The notes beneath the pieces were generated by a model. The model made no database searches and was not told where the DNA came from. It worked only from the letters and a program-made list of their open reading frames with translations. Shown one piece after another: positions 1 to 9,480 of a stretch of 48,793 nt of DNA. The stretch lies in NCBI GenBank assembly GCA_001839685.1, contig MLAK01000558.1:1-48793 (forward strand). Direction: 5' to 3'. Position 1 is the first letter of the stretch. Every line of letters starts with the position of its first letter. A program made the translations under genes and the position numbers. Source of the DNA: Tritrichomonas foetus. Its lineage: Eukaryota; Parabasalia; Tritrichomonadida; Tritrichomonadidae.

Positions 1-92
1 TCAAATAAATTCTATAAATACATTCAAATAAAATTAGGAAATACATTCAAATATTTGAATAGGATCATAAAAGTTCAGCCCTATTTAGAACG

Positions 93-3000
93 ATGAACAA
101 CGCACCGAAACAAGTTGAAGCATCAGCACTTTCCCGTTCTGTCTCTACTGCCGCCGACAACCAAAAACGGCTTGACCTCGTCAATGGAAAAGCTTCATTC
201 ATCGACGTTATTTTTCCTCTATGCGATGAAATGCTCAAATACACCTCAATTCCGAAATTTTTATACTACATCCTTTTTCTCTTTCTTGGAATTCAGATTT
301 TCAGCTGTGGATTCTGGATTCAACTTCCCGGTTTGAAAGATCAAGAAAGTCTCGCGGGCCAAATCATTCAATATTTTTGGATGGCTACATTTTTTTCGAA
401 TTTAGAAGACACAAAAAGTCAACTAACTCTGCGCTTTATTATCACAACCGTCATTACACTCCTTTATTTTGCAATGTTAATTATTCAAGCTTTGATTTAC
501 CAAAAGCAGCGCCGTTTTATTCGATGGACAGTTTATCTAACAAGGTTTTTCATTGAATTCATTCCAATCATTTGTTTATGTCCACTCGGAAATTTTATTG
601 GCCAAAATTTTGACCACGTCATAAACTATGATGAAATCTATTCCATTATATTTCTCGCATTCAACATGATATATTTATGCTGTTTTCTTTTCGCTCACTA
701 TTTAATGTCTTATTTATTTGCCAATACGACTTTTATCTCGACAGCATTAACTGCTTGCTGGAGCGGCTCTTTTCATTTCATATATATTGTTGGTGTTTCA
801 GTTTTTCCACTTTTGGCATATGTTGTTCAGGTTTTTGCATCATGGATGGTCATCGTTGTTATTATTTTGAAATTGGTATTCAATTTTTATATTTGTTTCA
901 ATACAACTTTTCTTCCATTTGTGCATTACCACACAAATACAATTATTGCAGCACTTTTTACTGGACTCTTTCCACTTGATATCATATCATTAGTTCAATA
1001 CTTAGGCATCAAAATTGGAACAGAGTGGAAAATTTTATCATTTGTAGTAGTTTTTATTGTATCATTCTTTATTTGGCGTCTTGTTACAAACTCAATTGTA
1101 AAGAAAGTTCGTTTAAATTTATCTTCATCCATTCTTGAAGATATTGAAGTGACAGATAAAGCAGAAATTGCAGTAAACCAAGGCAGTAAATCCGAACAGA
1201 TCATTTACTTAACAGATACAACAAAGAGACAACATTATATGAATCTTGGTATTCATAGATCACGAAATAAGGCCGAATTATATATGAGAATAGGTATTTC
1301 AAATCAATGCCAGCTGTTTTTAGATTGGTCACTTTCCAAGTTTTCATGTGAATTTCATAATGATACAAAAATGTTAACATTAATTATACAATATATTTCA
1401 TTTTTCCCAAATGAATCACGATTATTAAATTATTTCTTTGCGATGATTTTTTCAAAAACATCAATACCCATTGGAACTCGTTTTTGTTTGTACCAAGTTC
1501 ATAACATTAAAGGATTAAGACAAAGTTCAGCTTCTTCAGAAATTACTAATAAATTAATGGAAATGAAAGCAAAATCATTAAGTGGAATTCAAGCGTCTCG
1601 TAATTTTTGGTTAAATGTTTCACAAAATCCATCAGCTTTATATGATATTAGAAAACATACATTAGAAACAAGTTCTCTTTTCCGAGAAGCGATTGAAAGA
1701 TGGCCCAATAACAGTAGAATGTGTGAAGAATATTCATACTTTTTAATTGAATGTGGAACCAATTTTACTGAAGGGTTGAAAATTAAACATAGATCTGAAT
1801 TAATTGAACAAGGAAAGAACTTCGTTATTGATTTATCTTTTCGATCTCTTGTAAGAGCTTATCCAATGTATCTAAAGAATAAAATCATGGATGTTAAAGG
1901 AAATTATATTCGAACATCAGAAGGTGTCTCAAGATCCAAATCAAGCTTGAATAGTGTCAACAGCCAAAATTCTCAAATGTCTTCTGGAACAATGGATGGT
2001 GAATTAGATGTAGAAATTGAAGAACAATTAGCCCGAGCTGCGTTTCCATTTCATAGACTTCGTTTAGCATTTCAAAGAGCTTTAGAGCATCGAAAGTCAA
2101 AAAATAACAAAAAATTGAAATTAACTTCCTGTTTCGTTGTTTTATTATCAATTATTATCATTATTGTTTTATATGTTTATTATTATGATGTATTTAAGCC
2201 ACGTCAAGATAATATGGGACATCAACTTTTGTTGAATCATTTCCGCTATGGTTTTGATGCTGCCGTTGCTTCAGTTGTCACTCATTGGGCACATAAAGGC
2301 GGATTAATATCAGACGAATTATTTGGAAATCAATATAAAGGAATTGCAATGATATCTCCTCGAACAAATAATAAAAATCTCCAGTTTAGTAATTATTCAC
2401 ATACCTATGATCCTAAATATGGTATACCTTATTCAGATTTCAACATGATTGATGAAATACAACGATGGGTTGAATATAGCCGTGAATCACTTGAAAGTTT
2501 CGTTTCTGCTATTGTCAATTTGGCTTCAAGTGGCACAGATGTTCATGATACTATGCGTGCAATGATTTCACGTGTTGTTGAAATAGATTTCTGTGATGGT
2601 GATCAAACACAAGTAAAAAGAATAAATCGCCCTGTGAATGAAACTTTGAAAACTGCACTTACATATGGTCTCTTAAAAATAGCGAATTTAACACAAGTTG
2701 CTTATTCAGGAACAGGTGATTGGCAAGTAAATAAAGGACTTTGTGATTGTATTGTAAATGTTGAGAATATGTATAAAGCATTTGATGATTTGACTTCAAC
2801 AATTGCATCTGATCAATATCATCAGTGCACTACTCAAACAAAACAAAACTATTTAATTTTAGCAGTCCTTGTTTCTTTATATTTTGTGATCTCAACATTT
2901 TTCCTAGTGATATTTTTATATTTAACTTTCCATGAATTAAAGTCACTTTTGAAAATGATGTCAGAAGTTGATAAAACTAGTAGAGAACTAGCTTCACAGC

Positions 3001-5075
3001 CATTTAAGAGGAATGGCATGGAAGATCAAGATACATTAAATAATCATGCAAATGGTCATTCAATTAGTGAAGTTTTCTTGTACTTTACAGTTATCTTCTA
3101 TGTAATTTTCTGTTGTGCAGTTTTTGCAGTTATAATCATCTTCACTGAACAAAAGAATCAAAGTTTCTTGCAATTGAATACATGGCTTTTCTATGGAATT
3201 TCTCGTGGTAATTATATGCTTGAATCTATTGTTTTTGCTATTCTTGATGTATTTGTTACACAATATCCAGGCATTACTACAATGATTGATAATGTGACAG
3301 CCTATCGTCTATCATCAACAATACTTTCAACACTCATTATTGATAATGATATAATTTTAAGAGGAACCACTGGAATTTTACCATGCATTGGCGAAAGCGA
3401 ACGATTTGATCAATTAAACTTTGCTGATGATTGTCATGGCGATTCAAATACAGGTGAATTCCATGATGTTTATCGATGTGTTTCTCTTGATCGTGGTATT
3501 AATCTATTTAATGTATTGGTTTCAACTATGTTAGAAAATCCACATAATGTTTCACTTGATGTTGATGGTACTTTTTATCATGCTTTCCATTTAATGAACG
3601 ATCACTTGATGGATCCAAGTTTTGAAGCATCAACAATCATTTCTGAACTCGCAACTGCAGCAATTTCTGATTTTCATATGATTCAAACAATTCTCTCTGC
3701 AGTTGCAATCGTTGTTATTTTAATTGTATTTGCAATATTTTGGTATAATTTAACCCATTTAGATGTTGCATTTGATGGATCACTCCAAATGTTAAGACGA
3801 TTGCCACCTTTATCTGTTGTTTCCAATGTTTGTTTAATGAATTATCTTCTTAATAAGAAGAGTAAAGAAGAAACAGGTAAAATGACTGCCTCTAAATCAG
3901 TGATTTTCAATGCAAAGGATGCTGTTTTATGCTTAAATAGAAATGAATCTATTGAGGTTATAAATAAAAGTGTGACTAATTATTTCGGCTACACACCCGA
4001 ACAACTTCTTGGTCAGTCAGTCAATGCAATTCTTCCTGAAGAAAACGTCAAAATTTATGAACAAATAGAATTAATGAGAAATGGTGAATGCCCACTTACT
4101 TTTGAAACATCAGCTAGTGCAATTACTGATGATGAGACTCAAATCCCTGTAAAAACAACAATTTTGGGTATTTCTGATGATCATTCAAAAATCGCTAAAT
4201 CTTTTGTTGTGATTATGCGTGATGAAACTGAATTGTTAAAGCAGCAACAAGCTGCAGAAGCTGCTAAAAAGCAGTCTGAAGACCTTCTTTATCAAATCCT
4301 TCCAAGAGATATTGTAACTCGATTAAATAGTGGTGAAACTGATATATCATTTGTTGTTCCTTCAGCATCTGTTATTTTTGTGGATATTGTTAAATTTTCA
4401 GATTATTCTAGTACATTAACACCTGCGCAAATTATGGAAAATTTATCAATGGTTTTTGCATGTTTCGACAATTGTATTGCTAAATATCCACTTATGATTA
4501 AAATCAAACTTATTGGTGATGTTTATATGGCAGCTGCTAATCTTTTCACACCTGAAGAGCCACCAACGAAGCATGCCACAGAAACTGTACAATTTGGTCT
4601 TGATGTTCTTGCTGGACTTGAAGAAGTCAATACGTCACTTGATTCATCTTTAATGGTTAGAATTGGAATTAATACTGATGGACCACTAATTGGTGGTGTT
4701 CTTGGAACAGATAAACCAGTTTTTGACATTATTGGTGATACAATCAATGTTGCAGCTAGACTTCAAAGCAATGGAATTCCAGGAACAGTTCAAATCTCAC
4801 AAATGACGTATGAAGCCATTGCTGGTATGAACTTTAATGTTGAAAAACGTGGTTTGATTGAGCTGAAGGGTAAAGGTAAGAAAATGGCTTACATCGTGCG
4901 TCCACATGATCAAGGTTCTTTCTTTTTAGGTGCTGCTGATACAACTACCCAAAAGCCAGCAGATCCAAGTTTATCAGCACTCCCATTAATTACACCCAAT
5001 GGTTTACATACTCCTTCAAGCAGTGCTGCATCGATTCCATCAATTGATGAAATTTTTGCACCAAAACTAGCTTAG
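93..5075 (+). CDS. Multi-pass membrane adenylate cyclase with PAS and class III cyclase domains
   Basis: 1660 aa, probably a receptor-like enzyme that makes cAMP from ATP at the plasma membrane. The N-terminal ~340 residues hold roughly eight to ten hydrophobic spans. A long soluble stretch follows (about 345-705). Further spans lie near 709-733, 925-950, 995-1018 and 1197-1222 and bracket two probable extracytoplasmic loops. A PAS-like domain sits near 1270-1385 (FGYTPEQLLGQS), then a linker helix with the LLYQILPRDI signature and the cyclase domain from ~1420. Metal-binding Asp1431 (FVDIVKFS) and Asp1476 (IGDVYM), the transition-state pair Asn1552/Arg1556 (NVAAR), and ATP-selecting Lys1472 and Asp1545 are all present. 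It therefore reads as an active adenylate rather than guanylate cyclase. Very large cyclases of this build are a known expanded family in trichomonads. The ATG at 93 is the first in frame. The PAS ligand cannot be told. Confidence 0.92.
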   Translation: MNNAPKQVEASALSRSVSTAADNQKRLDLVNGKASFIDVIFPLCDEMLKYTSIPKFLYYILFLFLGIQIFSCGFWIQLPGLKDQESLAGQIIQYFWMATFFSNLEDTKSQLTLRFIITTVITLLYFAMLIIQALIYQKQRRFIRWTVYLTRFFIEFIPIICLCPLGNFIGQNFDHVINYDEIYSIIFLAFNMIYLCCFLFAHYLMSYLFANTTFISTALTACWSGSFHFIYIVGVSVFPLLAYVVQVFASWMVIVVIILKLVFNFYICFNTTFLPFVHYHTNTIIAALFTGLFPLDIISLVQYLGIKIGTEWKILSFVVVFIVSFFIWRLVTNSIVKKVRLNLSSSILEDIEVTDKAEIAVNQGSKSEQIIYLTDTTKRQHYMNLGIHRSRNKAELYMRIGISNQCQLFLDWSLSKFSCEFHNDTKMLTLIIQYISFFPNESRLLNYFFAMIFSKTSIPIGTRFCLYQVHNIKGLRQSSASSEITNKLMEMKAKSLSGIQASRNFWLNVSQNPSALYDIRKHTLETSSLFREAIERWPNNSRMCEEYSYFLIECGTNFTEGLKIKHRSELIEQGKNFVIDLSFRSLVRAYPMYLKNKIMDVKGNYIRTSEGVSRSKSSLNSVNSQNSQMSSGTMDGELDVEIEEQLARAAFPFHRLRLAFQRALEHRKSKNNKKLKLTSCFVVLLSIIIIIVLYVYYYDVFKPRQDNMGHQLLLNHFRYGFDAAVASVVTHWAHKGGLISDELFGNQYKGIAMISPRTNNKNLQFSNYSHTYDPKYGIPYSDFNMIDEIQRWVEYSRESLESFVSAIVNLASSGTDVHDTMRAMISRVVEIDFCDGDQTQVKRINRPVNETLKTALTYGLLKIANLTQVAYSGTGDWQVNKGLCDCIVNVENMYKAFDDLTSTIASDQYHQCTTQTKQNYLILAVLVSLYFVISTFFLVIFLYLTFHELKSLLKMMSEVDKTSRELASQPFKRNGMEDQDTLNNHANGHSISEVFLYFTVIFYVIFCCAVFAVIIIFTEQKNQSFLQLNTWLFYGISRGNYMLESIVFAILDVFVTQYPGITTMIDNVTAYRLSSTILSTLIIDNDIILRGTTGILPCIGESERFDQLNFADDCHGDSNTGEFHDVYRCVSLDRGINLFNVLVSTMLENPHNVSLDVDGTFYHAFHLMNDHLMDPSFEASTIISELATAAISDFHMIQTILSAVAIVVILIVFAIFWYNLTHLDVAFDGSLQMLRRLPPLSVVSNVCLMNYLLNKKSKEETGKMTASKSVIFNAKDAVLCLNRNESIEVINKSVTNYFGYTPEQLLGQSVNAILPEENVKIYEQIELMRNGECPLTFETSASAITDDETQIPVKTTILGISDDHSKIAKSFVVIMRDETELLKQQQAAEAAKKQSEDLLYQILPRDIVTRLNSGETDISFVVPSASVIFVDIVKFSDYSSTLTPAQIMENLSMVFACFDNCIAKYPLMIKIKLIGDVYMAAANLFTPEEPPTKHATETVQFGLDVLAGLEEVNTSLDSSLMVRIGINTDGPLIGGVLGTDKPVFDIIGDTINVAARLQSNGIPGTVQISQMTYEAIAGMNFNVEKRGLIELKGKGKKMAYIVRPHDQGSFFLGAADTTTQKPADPSLSALPLITPNGLHTPSSSAASIPSIDEIFAPKLA

Positions 5076-5884
5076 TTCTAATAATAGTTTTAATTTACGA
5101 TTAATAGAATTGGTGTTTTGAAATATCAACTATTTTTTAATTTCGATGCAAGTATGAACTCTATATTTTTTGTTTTAATTAATAAATGTTTGCAACGTTT
5201 AAAAATATGTTATCTTTTCTTCCAAAATAATGAACAAAGTAAATTTACTTCTGGATAAAAAAAAAGAATTTGTTTCATAGAATTCCATTTTGAGTTTCGA
5301 TATCCAATACATGATGGACATTGCATGAATTCATAATTTAGAGCTTGGACAAAAAAGAACTAATATTAGAACTGACTGATAAAAAGTCCTTATTCTGGTT
5401 TTGTTTGCCATATTGTTCGTTGTTTTATTTCTTCCAAAGTTTATCTCATTGAAAATTGTCAATTTGCAAACAATGAATCTTTATACATATTTAGTATGTT
5501 TCATTGGCAATTATTTCATCATTTTCTATCAAGAAAGTACTCTAAAATGATAAATGTGTCTATCAAATAAAAATGAAATCAATTGCCAAATATTGATTAA
5601 AAAAGATCGCAATAAACGAAAATTAGAAAGCTGAAAAAAATACAAACACCATAATTATGACAAATATAATTGCTAAATTAAATATCTCGAAGTTATGATG
5701 TTATCAAAGTGGATATCAAATATTTAAAATTTCAGATATATTTTCACATAACATGACAATAGACATAACATGAAAATAGAAGGTCAATTTTAAAAAATCT
5801 AAGGTCAATTTTTAAATTAGTTTTCGAAATTTCATATTGATTTTCATCTTTTGAGTTCAAAAAAAGAAACATAAAAATCTTTCA
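5076..5884. other. Intergenic spacer with two short direct repeats
   Basis: About 800 bp of AT-rich sequence with no convincing ORF or RNA gene. It holds an 11-bp direct repeat ACATAACATGA (5746-5756 and 5763-5773) and a 12-bp direct repeat AAGGTCAATTTT (5780-5791 and 5801-5812). The latter recurs upstream of other genes in the window (see findings) and is a candidate promoter element of the following gene. Confidence 0.5.
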
Positions 5885-6592
5885 ATGTCGTTTCACAACG
5901 ACGAAGACTGGGGATTCTATATTGAAACTCCTCCATCACTGAAAAATTCGGCAACCTACAATTCACCATGCGAGATTCTCAACAACTCCCCTCTGAACTT
6001 GCCAACATATAATGCACCCGAAAAACTCACCAACCCAATCATTGTTCGACCTGATGGTGAGGCCCCAACAGACCCAACCGAAATTGAAAGCCGAGCAGTG
6101 AATGTTTTGAATCTTCCAAAGATTTACGACCAATCTAATATCCAGGAAATTGTGAACCCTCAATCAATCATTAATACATTTGACTATGAAGAAGACCAAT
6201 TGCACATTGAATTCTTCGACATCAGACACGCAATCGCATTCCGCCAGTTTTACAATAATCTCAAATTTAACGGCCAGACAATCGAAGTGAAATTTTCGGT
6301 TCCTCGACCAGTTACAGGCTCGCAACATCCAATAAACAATGGAACGATAGTTCTTTTCCACTTACCGCCATCGATTACGAATCCAACGCTATCCCAATAT
6401 TTCTCACAATACGGCGAAATTCGACAAATCCGTGGAACGCCTCAAAAACCAACGCAGAGATTTATTGAATACTGGGATACTCGCGGGTCAGAGGCCGCCG
6501 TCCATGCAATGAATGGCGTTCTGATGAGTGGATCAAAAATCTCAATCGAATTTTCTGTTCCTGGTGGAATGCGGAGAAAGGCCTTCAAGTGA
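5885..6592 (+). CDS. Mei2-like RNA-binding protein with two RRMs
   Basis: 235 aa. A proline/asparagine-rich N-terminus (about 1-65) precedes two RNA recognition motifs. RRM1 lies near residues 66-140; its RNP positions are weak. RRM2 is near 152-228 and opens with GTIVLFHLPPSI. RRM2 closely follows the pattern of the second RRM of Mei2-like proteins: a TIV-F-L-P start, YGEIRQIRGTP, then FIEYWDTRGSEAAVHAMN and a terminal PGG. In fission yeast and plants Mei2-type proteins bind RNA and control meiosis or development. The C-terminal Mei2 RRM (RRM3), required in yeast, is absent, so this is the short form. The protein starts with the first ATG, 6 nt after a TCTTTCA stretch. Family membership is a motif-based inference; a generic two-RRM protein is the alternative. 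Confidence 0.75.
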   Translation: MSFHNDEDWGFYIETPPSLKNSATYNSPCEILNNSPLNLPTYNAPEKLTNPIIVRPDGEAPTDPTEIESRAVNVLNLPKIYDQSNIQEIVNPQSIINTFDYEEDQLHIEFFDIRHAIAFRQFYNNLKFNGQTIEVKFSVPRPVTGSQHPINNGTIVLFHLPPSITNPTLSQYFSQYGEIRQIRGTPQKPTQRFIEYWDTRGSEAAVHAMNGVLMSGSKISIEFSVPGGMRRKAFK

Positions 6593-7194
6593 TCGCTTTT
6601 TCAAAGAAGACACAAAACAAACCAAAAAATACTATTGATTTTGTGGATACGATTGATGGCTTATTCAACGGAAACATTGTTTTTATTTTTTTTGCAAAGA
6701 GTTTATTATTACTTTTATATTAGCTGTATTAAAATATTAAATATTAAATAAAAATGATAAAATGGAGTGCAAAGAAAAGTAACAAGAAATAAAAATCGGA
6801 CTTGGCATTTTGTAGTTTTACGGACTGAACTAATAAATTTATGTTCTTGTTTCTATTTTTTATCTTTTTTATTGTTATTCATTTATTTCATGTTTGTTTT
6901 ACTGAAAAACTTTCGCAAAGTGTCTCCAATCATTATTCTGTTGAAATGATCAAATAGATGAAGCTCGAAATATTTTAAAATTTATGCGCAGTTGCTCTCG
7001 TTGTTAAATATTTACAAAAAGAATGTTTCATCAAGAAGAATAAGAAAATATATTAAATAATAATGATTTAATTTCTGACGAATTCTTAATAAAAATAGAA
7101 ATCGTTATATGTAAAATGATTGAGTAGAGAATCAGCTAATGAAGAAGAAAGATTCGATAAGAATGATAAGGAGAGAGGAAAAAGAAAAAAAAGA
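6593..7194. other. Intergenic spacer
   Basis: AT-rich spacer between the Mei2-like gene and the tRNA gene. A 60-codon ORF at 6767-6949 is low-complexity, lacks recognisable domains and is not called. Short TAAATATTAAATATTAAATA runs occur near 6725-6750, as expected of a 3' flank. A purine-rich run occupies about 7139-7193, directly downstream of the tRNA in its reading direction. Confidence 0.4.
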
Positions 7195-7266
7195 TGGATG
7201 CTAGGGGAGTCGGACCCCTGGCCTCTACAATGCAAATGTAGCGCTCTACCACTGAGCTAAGCACCC
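7195..7266 (-). tRNA. tRNA-Ala (anticodon TGC)
   Basis: A complete intron-less 72-nt cloverleaf read on the minus strand. The acceptor stem pairs GGGTGCT with AGCATCC and includes the G3:U70 wobble pair that identifies alanine tRNAs; the discriminator base is A. The D arm is GCTC-AGTGGTA-GAGC. The anticodon arm is CTACA/TGTAG with loop TTTGCAT, giving anticodon TGC. The five-base variable loop is AGGCC. The T arm is AGGGG/CCCCT with loop TCCGACT. CCA is not encoded. One oddity: loop position 55 is C where nearly all tRNAs carry U, so the B box reads GGTCCGACTCC. The A box looks normal. Confidence 0.95.
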
Positions 7267-7394
7267 AATCTTACTTTCCTTTTAATTTCATAATACTTCA
7301 TTAATAGATTCTTTTCGTGAAAGAAAGTTCAGAATGATGGATTTCATTGAAAATTTTTTATCACATTGAAATTTTTGTTTTTCAATACTTTATT

Positions 7395-7410
7395 TCATTT
7401 GGCGCGGAAA
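7395..7410 (+). promoter_or_regulatory. Initiator-like TCATT joined to an E2F-like TTTGGCGCGGAA site
   Basis: TCATTTGGCGCGGAAA begins 29 nt before the Myb start codon. TCATT fits the trichomonad initiator (TCA followed by pyrimidine and T/A), and TTTGGCGC fits the E2F/DP consensus TTTSSCGC. The first ten bases recur exactly at 23301-23310, ahead of the RFWD3-like gene. This is inferred from pattern and position only. Confidence 0.45.
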
Positions 7411-7423
7411 CTTCTTCAAAAAT

Positions 7424-8044
7424 ATGGATATTCCCCTTTTGCCTGACGAGCAGCCGCCCACCACCGCATCAGTGGCGTTCATTGCCCAACAGATAATTGA
7501 TCCAACAAATTACACATCAGCTGGCGGCGCAGGGAATCAAGCAAACAACATCACAATTACGAATGACATATTGAATTTAATTTTTCAAATGCAACAATCC
7601 GGACAAATCGACGCAAAAAGTAGTGAAATGAATCGTGGATCGTGGAGTCCTCAGGAAGATGAACTCCTTACCAACGCAGTGAGCCAATTTGGTCCCAAAA
7701 AATGGACTGATATCGCAAAATTCGTTCCTTCACGGACTTCAAAGCAGTGTCGCGAAAGGTGGTTCAACAGGCTGGCGCCAAGCCTGAAGCACGAGCCATT
7801 CGAGCCGTGGGAAGATGAAATAATTATTAATAAACAAAAAGAAGTTGGAAACCGCTGGGCCGTCATCGCAAAAAGTTTGCCTGGACGAAGTTCAAATGCT
7901 ATCAAAAACCGCTGGTACTCGGGTTTAAAGAGCCAGCACGAATCAATCACGCAGATCACCATCAAAACGCAGCCAAACCCCGAGGATATTGTTTTGGACG
8001 TTCCTACTTTTCATGAAAACGGCCAACCTAGCACCGATTTGTGA
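7424..8044 (+). CDS. R2R3-type Myb DNA-binding protein
   Basis: 206 aa, probable sequence-specific nuclear transcription factor. Two adjacent Myb repeats fill about residues 67-170. The first runs from RGSWSPQEDELLTNAV to CRERWFNRL and has the three spaced tryptophans (SW, KW, RW). The second runs from PFEPWEDEIIINKQKEVGNRWAVIA to AIKNRWYSGL, where the first Trp position is shifted to EPW but the later ones are kept. KQCRERW and NAIKNRW are the typical recognition helices. The N-terminal 65 residues are low-complexity and the C-terminal ~35 residues are unstructured. Small R2R3 Myb proteins are abundant in trichomonads, where some regulate transcription from Myb recognition elements. The start is the first ATG, 14 nt after an E2F-like site. 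Confidence 0.92.
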   Translation: MDIPLLPDEQPPTTASVAFIAQQIIDPTNYTSAGGAGNQANNITITNDILNLIFQMQQSGQIDAKSSEMNRGSWSPQEDELLTNAVSQFGPKKWTDIAKFVPSRTSKQCRERWFNRLAPSLKHEPFEPWEDEIIINKQKEVGNRWAVIAKSLPGRSSNAIKNRWYSGLKSQHESITQITIKTQPNPEDIVLDVPTFHENGQPSTDL

Positions 8045-8562
8045 AAAAAATTGATTTTATAATTCCTTTTTAATTTTTTTTTTATTACTTTTAACTTTGG
8101 AATCATATATTTGACATTCGGTGAATTTTTTTATAAAAAAGAAAGAAATATAATTTTTATTGTGTTTGCTCAAATGATTGAATTTGAAAAACAATTAATT
8201 TTTTTATATTTATGAGGCTGTTGTCGATTACCACTCACAATAAGTAGTTAACATACAAATAGTTAAATAATATGTATACTCGATTATTGATGATGAATTT
8301 TGAATAGATCTGTGTAACTTTCGTGTTGAACTAATGGAAATATGAACAACTTGATGATGTCATATCTTAATTTCATGTCATATTAATTAAAAATAACTAA
8401 TATAAAATTCTAGTATATATTTTATACTTTATTTATTATCATACAAAAATGTTAAATCTTGGATACAAATCTAAATTTTTCGATTTTAATTCACATGAAA
8501 AATCAATTCATTTATGAATTTTCAGAAGAAAAAGTGACAAATTTATCGATATCTTCGAAGAA
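8045..8562. other. Intergenic spacer
   Basis: About 520 bp, very AT-rich, with no coding or RNA signal. The only internal structure noted is a close direct repeat of TGTCATAT near 8357-8383. Confidence 0.4.
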
Positions 8563-9480
8563 ATGGATTCGCTCGATCTCGATGCAGTTCTCGCTCACCT
8601 TCAAAAAGGTAAGCATCTCGACGAAAAGTGCGTAATAATGTTACTTGTCAAAATCATCGAAGTTCTTTACGAAGAACCAAATTTGCTCGAATTACATGCT
8701 CCAATCACGATTTGCGGTGACATTCATGGCCAGCTTTACGACTTATTCGAACTTTTTGAGGCTGGCGGAGATCCTGCGACCACACAGTACCTTTTCCAAG
8801 GGGATTACGTCGACAGAGGATATTTCTCACTCGAAACATACCTTTATTTGGTCACGCTCAAACTCAAATATCCAAAGAATATCTACCTCCTCCGCGGTAA
8901 TCACGAATGTCGCCAAGTCAACAAGATTTACGGATTTTATGACGAAATTGTCCAAAATTATGGATCAGCCGGAATTTGGAATCTCGCGCAGGAAACATTC
9001 GACCTTCTTCCAATCAGTGCAATCATTGACAAGAAAATATTCGCAACGCACGGCGGTCTAAGTCCAGACGTGCAGCTTGTTGAGCAAGTGAATCTTTTTG
9101 AGAGACAAATTGAATTACCAACACAAGGTCCACTTTGTGATCTTACTTGGTCGGATCCAGAAGATGTCGGCGGTTGGGTCGTAAACCAACGTGGTGCAGG
9201 ATGGCTCTTTGGTGCTACACCAACTAACGAATTCTGCCACAACAACAAGATCAATCTCATCACTCGTGCTCACCAGCTTGTCATGGCAGGATATCAATAT
9301 CACTTCTCTGAAAAAGTTTTAACCGTTTGGTCTGCACCAAATTATGGTTATGTATCAGGAAATGTTGCATCTGTTTTGAAACTTGACACAAACTTAAATA
9401 GGGATCTTGTAATGTTCAATGCGAGAGCACAAGAAAAGAGAACCAAACCAGAGGATTATGTCCCGCACTACTTCACATAG
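8563..9480 (+). CDS. PP6/Sit4-type serine/threonine protein phosphatase catalytic subunit
   Basis: 305 aa, exactly the length of animal PP6c. It hydrolyses phosphoserine/threonine using a two-metal centre. All PPP-family motifs are present: GDIHG (Asp53, His55), GDYVDRG (Asp81, Arg85), GNHE (Asn113, His114), then HGGLSP, RGAGWLFG, RAHQLV and SAPNY. The WSDPEDV...RGAGWLFG segment and the overall length favour PP6/Sit4 over PP2A or PP4. The next gene on the same strand encodes a SAPS-domain protein, the known regulatory partner of PP6/Sit4, which supports the choice. Oddity: the C-terminus reads HYFT, whereas PP2A, PP4 and PP6 normally end in YFL, whose terminal leucine is carboxyl-methylated. 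The ATG at 8563 begins the conserved MDSLDLDAVL N-terminus. PP2A-like is the alternative. Confidence 0.9.
   Translation: MDSLDLDAVLAHLQKGKHLDEKCVIMLLVKIIEVLYEEPNLLELHAPITICGDIHGQLYDLFELFEAGGDPATTQYLFQGDYVDRGYFSLETYLYLVTLKLKYPKNIYLLRGNHECRQVNKIYGFYDEIVQNYGSAGIWNLAQETFDLLPISAIIDKKIFATHGGLSPDVQLVEQVNLFERQIELPTQGPLCDLTWSDPEDVGGWVVNQRGAGWLFGATPTNEFCHNNKINLITRAHQLVMAGYQYHFSEKVLTVWSAPNYGYVSGNVASVLKLDTNLNRDLVMFNARAQEKRTKPEDYVPHYFT

Noticed and set aside
6767..6949. 60-codon ORF
   Set aside because: Hydrophobic AT-derived composition in a spacer; no conserved motif or promoter.
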